NCBI RefSeq assembly: GCF_026191185.1
Contig: NZ_JAPHOV010000001.1
Coordinates: 1,607,001 to 1,671,000 of the forward strand
Source: Legionella sp. PATHC032
GTDB taxonomy: Bacteria > Pseudomonadota > Gammaproteobacteria > Legionellales > Legionellaceae
Length of the DNA stretch: 64,000 bases
Direction of reading: 5' to 3'
Shown here: one piece after another, positions 55,103-63,876 of the stretch
How positions within the stretch are numbered: position 1 is the stretch's first letter
Layout of the letters: each line of letters starts with the position of its first letter
Made by a program: the position numbers and the translations under genes
The notes under the pieces: generated by a model
What the model was told of the DNA's origin: nothing
The model's database searches: none
The model's input: the letters and a program-made list of their open reading frames with translations, nothing else

Positions 55103-55852
55103 TCAAAGGTTTTTATTTGCATAAAATAGCATTCCTTCAATAATAAACTCGAGTAGAGCAGGATGCTGCTGCTCATAAAATTTCCTAAACTCTGGAGTCA
55201 AATATCTTTGACTTAGCCCAATATATCCTTCCTTGGTTGGATTCCACCCTACCCAGGCATGGTGTCTGTGGATAATGGCTTGCACCTCTGGAGAAGAGGG
55301 CTTCAGTTGATTATTAATAGCCGAAATCAGCAATTGATTAATCTCTTTACCTTCCTGAATAAATCGGTCTTTGTCAGCCTGAGTCCATTGATTTATTTTT
55401 TTCTTGTACTTATCCATCCAATCCTGGCTGACCACCCCTTCTTTGACTAGTTCCCTTTCGTATTGTTTCTGTCGTTGTGAATCAAAGCCATAATATAATT
55501 CTTCATTAGACATCTTATGCTTACCTCTTAAATGTTGAATGGTTTTATCAATCGTTGCAATCAGTTGATTTTTTCGATTGATATCTCTTTCCAAAATCTG
55601 TTTATGCGCCTCTAATGCTTTGATATGGTCAAAATCATCTTGCATAAGCAGTTTTTGGATATCATTCAAGGGAAATCCCAGCTCTCTGAAGAATAAAATT
55701 TGCTGTAATTTCAAGCACTGTTTTTCTTCATAATAACGATAGCTATTAGCACCTTGATAGGCTGGTTTTAATAAGCCTATTTCATCATACCAATGTAAAG
55801 TGCGTACACTCACATTCGATATTTTTGCTAATTGTTTTACCGTATAAGCCAT
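55103..55852 (-). CDS. MerR-family regulator with TipAS-like ligand domain (second copy)
   Basis: 249 residues. Winged helix YTVKQLAKISNVSVRTLHWYDEIGLLKPAYQGANSYRYYE, coiled-coil to about residue 105, then a TipAS domain (LYYGFDSQRQKQYERELVKEG, HHAWVGWNPTKEGYIGLS). Similar to TipA/Mta/SkgA regulators. It has its own 19-bp-spacer promoter and lies downstream of the GNAT gene that ends the ABC-F operon. The 250 bases between it and the next regulator contain no supportable gene. Confidence 0.9.
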   Translation of the reverse strand: MAYTVKQLAKISNVSVRTLHWYDEIGLLKPAYQGANSYRYYEEKQCLKLQQILFFRELGFPLNDIQKLLMQDDFDHIKALEAHKQILERDINRKNQLIATIDKTIQHLRGKHKMSNEELYYGFDSQRQKQYERELVKEGVVSQDWMDKYKKKINQWTQADKDRFIQEGKEINQLLISAINNQLKPSSPEVQAIIHRHHAWVGWNPTKEGYIGLSQRYLTPEFRKFYEQQHPALLEFIIEGMLFYANKNL

Positions 55853-55881
55853 TAAACTATCCTCTCAAATGATTCCATTTA

Positions 55882-55912
55882 AAGATAAGTGCTCACGTAA
55901 CGTAATGGTCAA
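55882..55912 (-). promoter_or_regulatory. MerR-type promoter of the second tipA-like gene
   Basis: On the minus strand TTGACC (55912-55907), a 19-base spacer and TATCTT (55887-55882). The spacer contains an ACGTTACGT imperfect dyad, a plausible operator. Confidence 0.75.
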
Positions 55913-55917
55913 GCATT

Positions 55918-56445
55918 TCATCTTAATTTTTTTGTAAACCATAAAATGAAATCATCATCTAAAGGATAAACCTGACCTGGAACAGCTGGCTTATAACCAT
56001 AAGTGACACCTAAACCATCCGGGATATAACCTCGGTTAATATAAAGTCGTTGAGCTTGTCCATATCCTCCATCATGGCCGCCATATAACCCCACGCCAAT
56101 ACCCACAACATCACTTTCGCTTGCTGCTTTTTCTTCCGCGGCCTGCAGCAAAGCAGTCCCTACTCCCTGTTTACGAAAAGAAGGCAACACATTTAAATCC
56201 ATAATTTCCGGAATTTTTCGATGAGCGAACGGCCGGTATTGCGATATCCATTTTAGAGTAACATAGCCAGCAATTTCTTCTCGAAAATAAGCCAACCATA
56301 CTACCCGAAGAGACTTTCGCTGTTCCTGGTAATAGGCTTCAAACAATGAAGCGGGTTTTTGCCAATTTGCTTTCTGAAATGCATCAACCAGAACAGGGAT
56401 GTCGGATAACTCCTGTGTTTTAATGACAATTTCTATTTGAGTCAT
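55918..56445 (-). CDS. GNAT-family N-acetyltransferase
   Basis: 175 residues. VAGYVTLKW strand, LNVLPSFRKQGVGTALLQAAEEKA with the acetyl-CoA loop RKQGVG, and the late QRLYINRGYIPDG. Last gene of the coupled operon (4-base overlap with the GrpB-GNAT gene). An aminoglycoside or other drug acetyltransferase is possible from context but not shown by the sequence. Confidence 0.88.
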   Translation of the reverse strand: MTQIEIVIKTQELSDIPVLVDAFQKANWQKPASLFEAYYQEQRKSLRVVWLAYFREEIAGYVTLKWISQYRPFAHRKIPEIMDLNVLPSFRKQGVGTALLQAAEEKAASESDVVGIGVGLYGGHDGGYGQAQRLYINRGYIPDGLGVTYGYKPAVPGQVYPLDDDFILWFTKKLR

Positions 56446-57398
56446 AATATTTTTCCTACTGCAGTATCCCGTGGATCACCTTCATAGCCATCGGGATCAT
56501 CAAAAGGCATATCGATATAACCATTATTTCGATAAAATTTCAGAGCATCTGGTGACGACTCGACATGCAAACTTTGATAGCCCTGACTTTTGAGCCATTT
56601 TTCACATAATGCCAAAAAACGGGTACCATATTGATTGTTTCTTTTAAGCTCATCGATAACGATAATCCGTAATGCTGCTCTGTTATGAGACCATAATTGC
56701 AGATGAGCATAACCTGTGATTTCACTTCCTTGAAATAAAACAAAATGAACATGCGCATTATGCTCAAAAGTCCAGGTATAAGGATCAGAAAGCCCTGCTT
56801 TGTCAAAAAAATAAAATTGTCTGAAATGACGCACCTTATCCCATTCACGTGTTGTTAGTGCCTTAACCATTCTTAATCCATTAAACCCGGCTTTTTTATC
56901 AATTGTTGCAATAAAATCTTCTTTACCCAGGCAATAGGAGGTAATGTCATCCGAATATCGGCGCGCCAACTCTTGTTTTAAACGTGCATAAGCTTCTCTA
57001 TCTTTCGGGTGCATTCTCATCCAATCCCTAAACTTTAAATGCCGATCTATTTCAGAGTTTCCAAGTTCAAAAATATGAGCATGATGCGTTCGTCGATTAT
57101 CTCCCTTTTGGAAATAACGGCGAAAGGGAATACCGTATTCTCCTTTTGCTTCATAGCCAAGTACTCGCATGGCAGCATTAGCTCCATCTACTTTGCTAAT
57201 ATCTAAAACAACTGGAATCATATCGATGACTGGTTTTGCAACCAAATCAGGTACTGAAGTGGAACCAATATGATGAATTTCAATGCAGTTACTGCCTAAC
57301 GCTTTTTTAATCCGCTCTGCTTCCTGTTCAAATTGCACAGGCCAATTCGAATCATAAGAAACCACTTTAATGAGACACCGCTCTTGCTTGACTGACAT
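56442..57398 (-). CDS. GrpB (UPF0157)-GNAT fusion protein
   Basis: 318 residues. Residues 1-165 are a GrpB/UPF0157 domain, a nucleotidyltransferase-fold family: YDSNWPVQFEQEAERI, EIHHIGSTSVPDLVAKPVIDM and FELGNSEIDRHLKFRDWMR. Residues 175-318 are a GNAT domain (HVHFVLFQGSEITGYAHLQL, FLALCEKWLKSQGYQSLHVES, FYRNNGYIDM). Natural fusions of these two are reported among resistance-associated genes but the activity is unclear. It shares one base with the ABC exporter stop (TAATG). Confidence 0.88.
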   Translation of the reverse strand: MSVKQERCLIKVVSYDSNWPVQFEQEAERIKKALGSNCIEIHHIGSTSVPDLVAKPVIDMIPVVLDISKVDGANAAMRVLGYEAKGEYGIPFRRYFQKGDNRRTHHAHIFELGNSEIDRHLKFRDWMRMHPKDREAYARLKQELARRYSDDITSYCLGKEDFIATIDKKAGFNGLRMVKALTTREWDKVRHFRQFYFFDKAGLSDPYTWTFEHNAHVHFVLFQGSEITGYAHLQLWSHNRAALRIIVIDELKRNNQYGTRFLALCEKWLKSQGYQSLHVESSPDALKFYRNNGYIDMPFDDPDGYEGDPRDTAVGKIL

Positions 57399-59182
57399 TA
57401 CTTATTCTCCTTTTCATTCTGTTGATCTGGCAAAAAACCACCAACTTGAGCATCCCACAAGGTTTTGTACAAACCGCCACGATTCAATAGTTCGGTGTGC
57501 GTACCGTCTTCGATAATATGGCCTTTATCGAATACTAAAATTCGGTCCATATTCAGGAGGGTAGACAAGCGATGAGCAACTACCAGGGTTGTTTTTCCCT
57601 GCATTAAATCCCAGAGGCTCTCTTGAATATTGGATTCAGTAATGGAATCAAGCTGAGACGTGGCTTCATCCAGCATTAAAATCGGAGCATTTTTTAAGAT
57701 GGCTCGGGCAATCGCAATGCGCTGGCGCTGACCACCTGATAGTTTAACCCCACGCTCCCCTACCAGGGTTTTATAGCCTTCTGGCAAAAGACTTATGAAT
57801 TCATGAGCATGTGCTTTCCTGGAGGCTAATATAACTTCTTCATCCGTTGCATCCGTCCTGCCATAGCGTATATTGTCCATTAAGCTTCGATGAAAAAGTG
57901 TTGGATCTTGAGGAATCATGGCAATAGTTTGCCTTAAACTCTCTTGAGTAACTTCAGATAGGTTTTGACCATCAATAAGAATCTGCCCCTCCACAACCTC
58001 ATAAAGTCGTAAAATCAGATTCACAAAAGTCGATTTACCACTGCCTGAATAACCTACTAAACCCACTTTTTGACCTGCTCTAATTGTTACGGATTTATTC
58101 TGGAACAGAGAATAACCTCCCTGGTAATGAAATTTCACCATGGAAAATTCAATTTGTCCTTGAGTAACGACTAATTGAGATGCATTGCTTTTATCCTTAA
58201 TCTCGTGGGGTATCACCAACGCATTTAAACTTTGTTTTGCTTTGCCTAAGGCTTGGTTAAATTGATCCACTTGGTACATGGTGTACCACATCATATGTCC
58301 CAACTCCATGGAAAGTCCAAGAATTAAGGCAAAATCACCTATGCTTACAAGACCCTTGCCATATAAATGGATTAAAGTAATCGATGCAAAACCCATCATC
58401 ACTGCAATCATTCCACCTTGTGCGCAACATAATAAAACAATAAACATCTCTTTTCTTTGAAAAGCCCGTTGTACCATACGAAAGAAAGCGTTCATACGTT
58501 CCACTTCGTAGATTTTTCGTGAAAAGATACGAATGTTGGATTGATTCGCCAGACTATCTACCAATTGCCCGGAAAGCTGTGATTCAGAGCTTGCATGATC
58601 ATCAGACAATTGGACTAATCGTGCTGACATCCAAATACTAAATGAGGCAAAGGCAATGAACCAGAGAAATAAAATATAGAAAAATAAAACATTAACAAAA
58701 TAGGCTGTAATAAATGAAACCACTAATAATGAAGCACCACGAAGAAAATCTACAGACACGCGATGTAAAATAATCTCAAGATTATCGGCAAGTGTTGTAA
58801 TTTGATCAGCAATCCGTCCGGAGAGATTATCCTGAAAAAATTGCGTGCTACCCCCCAACACATACTCAAACGTTTGGCTAATAATCTGGTTTTTAATCGT
58901 GGCTTCATATTTATAGTTCAAGTACCCAAGGGTGCGCCAGGTAATATTGTCAAAAACAATAAAGTTCAACACCAATAATCCAGCAATCCAATACAAAGAA
59001 GACAGGTCCTTACTTGCTTTTGCAGCTAAAGTATTAATGAAAGATTTAACCAATAAACTATTAAACGGTCCCCAAAACCCAGCCAATAGAGCAAACAGGA
59101 TAAATAACATCACTATGCTTCGATATGGTTTTAAAAAATGCCACACAAAAGAACCTAAGTGATTGGGCAAACGATTAGTCAT
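57398..59182 (-). CDS. ABC exporter, fused permease-ATPase (multidrug type)
   Basis: 594 residues, a half-transporter with six TM helices (1-310) and an ATPase (about 345-580): Walker A GYSGSGKST, Q-loop MIPQDPTLF, signature LSGGQRQRIAIARAI, Walker B ILMLDEATSQLD and the switch His in VAHRLSTL. Works as a dimer in the inner membrane to export drugs, lipids or peptides. Overlaps the ABC-F gene by 8 bases. Confidence 0.93.
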   Translation of the reverse strand: MTNRLPNHLGSFVWHFLKPYRSIVMLFILFALLAGFWGPFNSLLVKSFINTLAAKASKDLSSLYWIAGLLVLNFIVFDNITWRTLGYLNYKYEATIKNQIISQTFEYVLGGSTQFFQDNLSGRIADQITTLADNLEIILHRVSVDFLRGASLLVVSFITAYFVNVLFFYILFLWFIAFASFSIWMSARLVQLSDDHASSESQLSGQLVDSLANQSNIRIFSRKIYEVERMNAFFRMVQRAFQRKEMFIVLLCCAQGGMIAVMMGFASITLIHLYGKGLVSIGDFALILGLSMELGHMMWYTMYQVDQFNQALGKAKQSLNALVIPHEIKDKSNASQLVVTQGQIEFSMVKFHYQGGYSLFQNKSVTIRAGQKVGLVGYSGSGKSTFVNLILRLYEVVEGQILIDGQNLSEVTQESLRQTIAMIPQDPTLFHRSLMDNIRYGRTDATDEEVILASRKAHAHEFISLLPEGYKTLVGERGVKLSGGQRQRIAIARAILKNAPILMLDEATSQLDSITESNIQESLWDLMQGKTTLVVAHRLSTLLNMDRILVFDKGHIIEDGTHTELLNRGGLYKTLWDAQVGGFLPDQQNEKENK

Positions 59183-60635
59183 GATGGATTACCTCTAAAT
59201 AGCCATCATTGAAACCATATAATTTTCCTTGATGAATCTGATATTTGGTTTCAATGTGAATGGATTCTAAAAAGTCATGGTCATGAGAAATAACCAGCAT
59301 TGCGCCTGGAAATTCACTTAGTACCTCAATGATATGAGTGCGTGTTTCCAAATCCACATTGTTAGTGATCTCATCTAAAATAAGCAGTTTAGGTGGTTGA
59401 GCCGCAATCAATGCTAAAGCAAGCCTTGCTTTTTCACCACCAGAAAGATTTTTGACCTTGATTTCAACTTCTTCGTTTTTGCGAAATAAAAAATCATTTA
59501 AATGAGCACGAATTTCTGCATAAGTTGCATGAGGCATCTTAGAGCTCATTAAATCCAGGACTGTTTCATTAAGGTTCAAATGTTGATAATGCTGATCAAG
59601 ATAACCTATTGTATTGAAATTAGGTACAGCCCACTCTCCCGTCCTCTTAATTTGACTATCCCCCAAGATCGCTTTGACAAAGGTCGACTTACCTGAAGCA
59701 TTGTTTCCGTGTAATGCCACTCGTTCGCAACCGCTAAGGTGAAAATGAATATCTTTAAGAATCATGCCAGACTCGTAGGCAATCGAAGCGTCTTGAATTC
59801 TGATTAAGGGTTTATAATGCTCAAGTCCCTTTAATTTAAATTTGGGCTGAATCACCTCCGTAAGGTTTAGAGAAGAAAGCTCTTCGAGCAATTGTTGTTT
59901 TTTGTGGCAAATATCACTTAATCGTTTATTGCCCGTTGTAATTGCTGAGCCGAGCTTGGTATGAGACCGAATCGTTGGCCATTTGCGTTGAGCTATCTTC
60001 TTTTCGCCCTGAACACGCGAGCGTTTATTACGCTCTTGTTCTCTCATTAAGGCAAGATGTGATTCTTTTTTCTGTTGTGCAATCCTTGATAACTCCTGCT
60101 TAATCGATGCTTTTTTGTCCTCAAGCATTTGTTGATAATCAAAATAAGCTCCTTTAAATACAATCACTTGACCTAAATCAATATGCCATAGAGTATCTGT
60201 GACTGTATTAATAAGTTCTGTATCATGAGAGGCGATGATCAACGTTCCAGGATAATACTTAAGCATGCGCATTAAAGAACGACGATTACGACTGTCCAGA
60301 TGATTCGTAGGTTCATCCAACAATAAAACATTAGGCTTATCGGACAGTATCTTGCTCAATACCTGGTTTAATCGTTGACCCCCACTTAAATCAGGATAAT
60401 CCTCAATCACTTGAGGTAAATAACCAAAACGAACATCACGGGGTACTTTAATTTCGCCTGCAGGAGCCAAAAAAACTCCATAAAGCATTTTGAGCAGCAT
60501 CGATTTTCCTGAACCATTGCGACCAATTAGTGCAATGCGATCGCCAAAATGGATTTCACCACTAAAGTTTTGAAAACAGGATTTATGCGAAAAGTTAAGA
60601 CTGATGTCTTTAAATTGAATCGGTTTATGGTTCAT
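59175..60635 (-). CDS. ABC-F protein, ribosomal-protection type
   Basis: 486 residues, two ATPase domains with no TM helix. Domain 1: GRNGSGKSMLL, LSGGQRLNQVL, LLLDEPTNHLD. A basic interdomain linker (about 190-270, with TRSHTKLGS-like PTIRSHTKLGSAITTGN). Domain 2: HGNNASGKSTF, LSGGEKARLAL, LLILDEITNNVD. The linker and size fit antibiotic-resistance ABC-Fs (Msr, Vga, Lsa, Vml type), which push drugs off the ribosome. First gene of a four-gene operon; a leader ORF and terminator-like hairpin precede it. Confidence 0.88.
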   Translation of the reverse strand: MNHKPIQFKDISLNFSHKSCFQNFSGEIHFGDRIALIGRNGSGKSMLLKMLYGVFLAPAGEIKVPRDVRFGYLPQVIEDYPDLSGGQRLNQVLSKILSDKPNVLLLDEPTNHLDSRNRRSLMRMLKYYPGTLIIASHDTELINTVTDTLWHIDLGQVIVFKGAYFDYQQMLEDKKASIKQELSRIAQQKKESHLALMREQERNKRSRVQGEKKIAQRKWPTIRSHTKLGSAITTGNKRLSDICHKKQQLLEELSSLNLTEVIQPKFKLKGLEHYKPLIRIQDASIAYESGMILKDIHFHLSGCERVALHGNNASGKSTFVKAILGDSQIKRTGEWAVPNFNTIGYLDQHYQHLNLNETVLDLMSSKMPHATYAEIRAHLNDFLFRKNEEVEIKVKNLSGGEKARLALALIAAQPPKLLILDEITNNVDLETRTHIIEVLSEFPGAMLVISHDHDFLESIHIETKYQIHQGKLYGFNDGYLEVIHHD

Positions 60636-60667
60636 AATTTACTCTTAAGCATGTCTGTTAGGACAGT

Positions 60668-60697
60668 AAAAAACAAAAAGTCACAAATGACTTTGTT
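60668..60697 (-). terminator. Attenuator-like terminator in the ABC-F leader
   Basis: On the minus strand AAAGTCA, loop TTTG, TGACTTT (60694-60677) is followed by a run TTTTTGTTTTTT. It lies 33 bases before the ABC-F start and 26 bases after the short leader ORF. An upstream AAAGT (minus strand, near 60702) could pair with ACTTT instead and block the terminator. Confidence 0.6.
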
Positions 60698-60722
60698 CAC
60701 TTTGCCCTATAGTTGGGCGTAC

Positions 60723-60740
60723 TTAAGATGTAATTTTCAT
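60723..60740 (-). CDS. Five-residue leader ORF upstream of the ABC-F gene
   Basis: ATG at 60740 to TAA at 60723 encodes MKITS. AGGTAGGT lies about 10 bases upstream. Tiny leader peptides of this kind precede inducible ABC-F and erm genes, where a drug-stalled ribosome prevents termination downstream. Part of the 350-base gap 60636-60985; the right half of that gap holds only AT-rich promoter sequence. Confidence 0.45.
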   Translation of the reverse strand: MKITS

Positions 60741-60985
60741 GACGCTTTAAACCTACCTTTTAAATGATAAAATAAAAATTCTTTCCACTTTAAATTAAAA
60801 TAGTTGAATATGTCAATATTATATTCGAAATTATTTTCCCTGAATTATCTTTTCCTTTTATACTCTGTATATAAATGACTTTACCTACTGGGAAATATCA
60901 CTTGGAAGCGCTTCCATTATAAACCATAATAACTAGTGACAGGATAGAAAAAATCTGAATTGTTTTCAAAAAACAAGAAGGACTT

Positions 60986-61858
60986 ATGGATAAGAACCTA
61001 AAATTAATGTTTCTGCTGTTTTATGCAATTAACCTTGTATTACTTTCAGCATGTTGTTTTGGGGAACCTAATTCAACAGAAAAACAACTTAAAATAATTA
61101 TTGCAGATAAGGCATATACGCTGTCAGATCTTAAAAAACAGTTTAAAACCATACGTGTTAGCATCCCCTTTAATCCTGCTTATAATAATGTGAAAAAAGT
61201 ATACTATGCTTTTGATATGAATCAGATTTTGACAAAACTGTTGGCAGTAGATTTACAAAAGAACAATGTAGACCAGGTATTATTAGCTCAAACAGCAGAT
61301 AACTATATGTCTCAAACCCCCCTGTTGTATTTTACGACAAAAGGTCAGGCCTATCTTGCTTATCAAGAAGCACCTGAAACAATTTCTGACAAGAACATCA
61401 CCAAGGATGGTCGTTGGAGTTATATTAATCAACACGGTAAAAAAGATAATCCTGGCCCTTTCTATATTGTCTGGGATAATACAAGCACCTACCCTGCCAG
61501 TTGGCCATACCAGGTTATTTCGATACAAATAGTGAACAAAAAGGACCTGGCTTTTTCTCGTTTCTTAAATCCTTTCCATGAATCAGAGTCTATAAAAAAT
61601 GGTCATCATATTTTTAATAATATATGCTCCACATGCCACTCTCTTTTTTACAAGGGGGCTCAAGGACGCGCACCAGACTTAGGTATGGTGACGAGTTATT
61701 TAACGCCTTCAGATATCAGTAAACTTGTAAAGAATGGACGAGGATACATGCCGCCGATAGGCAAAAACCTTTTCCCGGAAGAAATTAATGATCTCATTGA
61801 ATTTTTAAACTGGGTTAGCGGACAATCATCCAAACTAAAATGCGAAATTAATGACTAA
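60986..61858 (+). CDS. Lipoprotein with C-terminal monohaem cytochrome c domain
   Basis: 290 residues. N-terminal lipobox VLLSAC (Cys about 22) marks a lipoprotein. Residues 30-190 form a domain I do not recognise with confidence; PASWPYQVISIQIV near its end recalls molybdopterin-oxidoreductase-type partners. Residues 205-285 are cytochrome c: CSTCHSLF (haem attachment), GRAPDLG and the axial Met in RGYMPPIGKNL. A periplasmic, membrane-anchored electron carrier; its partner enzyme is not in the window. Good AAGAAGGA ribosome site. Confidence 0.8.
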   Translation: MDKNLKLMFLLFYAINLVLLSACCFGEPNSTEKQLKIIIADKAYTLSDLKKQFKTIRVSIPFNPAYNNVKKVYYAFDMNQILTKLLAVDLQKNNVDQVLLAQTADNYMSQTPLLYFTTKGQAYLAYQEAPETISDKNITKDGRWSYINQHGKKDNPGPFYIVWDNTSTYPASWPYQVISIQIVNKKDLAFSRFLNPFHESESIKNGHHIFNNICSTCHSLFYKGAQGRAPDLGMVTSYLTPSDISKLVKNGRGYMPPIGKNLFPEEINDLIEFLNWVSGQSSKLKCEIND

Positions 61859-61982
61859 GAATATAGTTCAGGACTTTGTAGCTACCATTGACAAGCAGCA
61901 ACAATTCCTGAAATGTGTGTACATACAGTTCGCAGATTTAGGTAAACGGATCAGAAGAGCCCTTATCCGATAATTTTTTAGA

Positions 61983-62783
61983 TTATTTCTCCAACTCATT
62001 AATGAGGTTAAACAATTGAATCAGAGCATCATTTTTCGCTCTAAAACTGGCAAAAGTGTTATTCTCCTTACTATCTGCAATATGCTTTGCAAAAGTAATT
62101 ACACGATCATCCTTTTCAATCCAACCTACGAACCATCCATGTTGCAAAGGCAATTTTTGGCTTTTATCTTTTGTTAACTGCCGACCCGTTCCCGTTTTTC
62201 CATAAAGCTTCCACCCACCAGGCAACTCCTGGATGTACATGATGTTTTTAGTCATGGTATAAGCCTTTTGACTCACGGGTAGTTTTTTATGGATTATTTT
62301 TTGTAGAAATTGAATTTGCTCTATTGGAGAGATAGCAAGTGAACTTGAAAGCCAGGCATGGGTTAAGCCGTTATTTTGACCTCTGTCTCCCGAAACATCC
62401 TGATTACCGTAGTGAAATGCGTCGACATACCCTTTAAACCGTTTCATGCCCAATTGCCGAGTTAATGCCTGTGAATACCAAACACAGGAGTCTCTGATCC
62501 AGGTATGCGGGTTTTGAGGGTACTTCCATACATTCAGATAAAGTTCATATTCTTTTTTGTATGGCCATTCAGGATGCAACTCATCCTTTAATATTCCAGA
62601 ATCAAAGCCCATGAGGCTAAGGACAATTTTAAAAGTTGATGCTGGCGAATAGCGTTGATCGCAATCATTGCCCTCACGTTTTAAAACAGTTTGATTTTCT
62701 TTTGCTAAAAAACAGGTGCCTTGAGCCCAAGTAGAAACGCAAAATAATAATCCTGTGCACAAAAATATAATTATTTTCTTCAT
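61983..62783 (-). CDS. blaOXA: Class D (OXA-type) beta-lactamase, LoxA/OXA-29-like
   Basis: 266 residues from ATG 62783 (GAGGTT upstream; the longer frame is less likely). Signal peptide IIIFLCTGLLFCVSTWAQG. All class D motifs are seen: active-site S49-TF-K52 in SPASTFKI, DSCVWYS (the S-x-V box), HYGNQDVSG (YGN), GKTGTG (KTG) and HGWFVGWIE. It hydrolyses beta-lactams in the periplasm through a carbamylated lysine. Legionella chromosomes carry such an enzyme. Fifty bases after the PBP-like gene on the same strand. Confidence 0.93.
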   Translation of the reverse strand: MKKIIIFLCTGLLFCVSTWAQGTCFLAKENQTVLKREGNDCDQRYSPASTFKIVLSLMGFDSGILKDELHPEWPYKKEYELYLNVWKYPQNPHTWIRDSCVWYSQALTRQLGMKRFKGYVDAFHYGNQDVSGDRGQNNGLTHAWLSSSLAISPIEQIQFLQKIIHKKLPVSQKAYTMTKNIMYIQELPGGWKLYGKTGTGRQLTKDKSQKLPLQHGWFVGWIEKDDRVITFAKHIADSKENNTFASFRAKNDALIQLFNLINELEK

Positions 62784-62832
62784 AACAACCTCAACATTTT
62801 TGAATATATGGATATGCAAACCCATAAGCTAG

Positions 62833-63876
62833 TTATCGATTTGCACTGCTCAGAGCATCCATTGCGACATTTCGGAATACCGGTGCGGCCAATTCTCCTC
62901 CCGAAACTAATGTCTTTCCATTTTTACTGAAATAACCCTCTTCAATCACGACTAATACAACATAACGCGGATTATCAACTGGCACATACCCGGCAAACAA
63001 AGCAAGATATTTATCATTATTTTCAATTACAGTTCCTGTCTTACCTGCTACAGAAACACCAGGAATAACTGCGAGTTTTCCAGTGCCATTTGTAACAGCA
63101 TTTTCAAGCATATGATTTATTGAGTAAGCGGTTGTTTCTGAAATAATGGCACTATTTCCTCTGTCAAATGAATGTCCTTTGTTAGCAAGAATGGCATAAG
63201 ATTTTATTAGCGATTCGATTGTGACAGGGATATTCTCTCCAAGTGACGCCATTGCCAGTTGTAAATCGTCACTTTGATCCGCTTGCCACCAACTGTTCAT
63301 GTCAAAACCAAATTCAGAGAGTTTTTTACGGATTACTGGTGCTCCAGCCTCTTGAGAAACCTTGATTAGGCACACATTGATAGATTTTGCGATAGCCTCT
63401 GCTAAAGAAGCCGATCCAACATTGGAGTTATAGTTAGTAAATGTTTTGTCTTCTATGTAATAAGGTGAATGACAATCATAGCTCTTTGTTTCATTGCTAT
63501 TCCCTGAATTGATTGCAGCAGCTGCAATAAAAGGTTTAATGGTAGACCCAGGTGAAAAAACACGTGACTTCCAACTGTTTTGTTCTTTATTCTGGCTTGA
63601 TTCAGCAAATGCAATAATATTGCCAGTATTAGGATTAGCTATCGCAATAACCCCTGATTTTGCGTGATAGCGCTTGACCGCAGCCGCAATTTCTCTCTCG
63701 GCAATGTTTTGCATTCCAGGATCCAAGTGAGAAGTATCGACAACTCTTGCCTTGGTACCGCTCAAGGTTCCAGCTGCTGAATAGGCAACACATATTGGCA
63801 TTAAAATAGAAAACCCTGTAAATGCTATCCTTAATAACAAGGATTTAGGGGAGTTGGGTGGATAAGTTGATAACAT
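62833..63876 (-). CDS. Penicillin-binding transpeptidase, FtsI-like without pedestal domain
   Basis: 347 residues from ATG 63876, chosen for AGGAG 7 nt upstream (a further ATG at 63930 lacks a good site). One N-terminal TM helix (LLRIAFTGFSILMPICVAYS), then directly a transpeptidase domain: SPGSTIKPF (SxxK), SINVCL (SxN), VAGKTGTV (KTG) and FAGYVPVDNPRYVV. Class B PBPs normally have a 200-residue N-terminal pedestal, absent here. It precedes the OXA gene and is likely co-transcribed with it. Bases 63931-64000 show nothing further. Confidence 0.88.
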   Translation of the reverse strand: MLSTYPPNSPKSLLLRIAFTGFSILMPICVAYSAAGTLSGTKARVVDTSHLDPGMQNIAEREIAAAVKRYHAKSGVIAIANPNTGNIIAFAESSQNKEQNSWKSRVFSPGSTIKPFIAAAAINSGNSNETKSYDCHSPYYIEDKTFTNYNSNVGSASLAEAIAKSINVCLIKVSQEAGAPVIRKKLSEFGFDMNSWWQADQSDDLQLAMASLGENIPVTIESLIKSYAILANKGHSFDRGNSAIISETTAYSINHMLENAVTNGTGKLAVIPGVSVAGKTGTVIENNDKYLALFAGYVPVDNPRYVVLVVIEEGYFSKNGKTLVSGGELAAPVFRNVAMDALSSANR

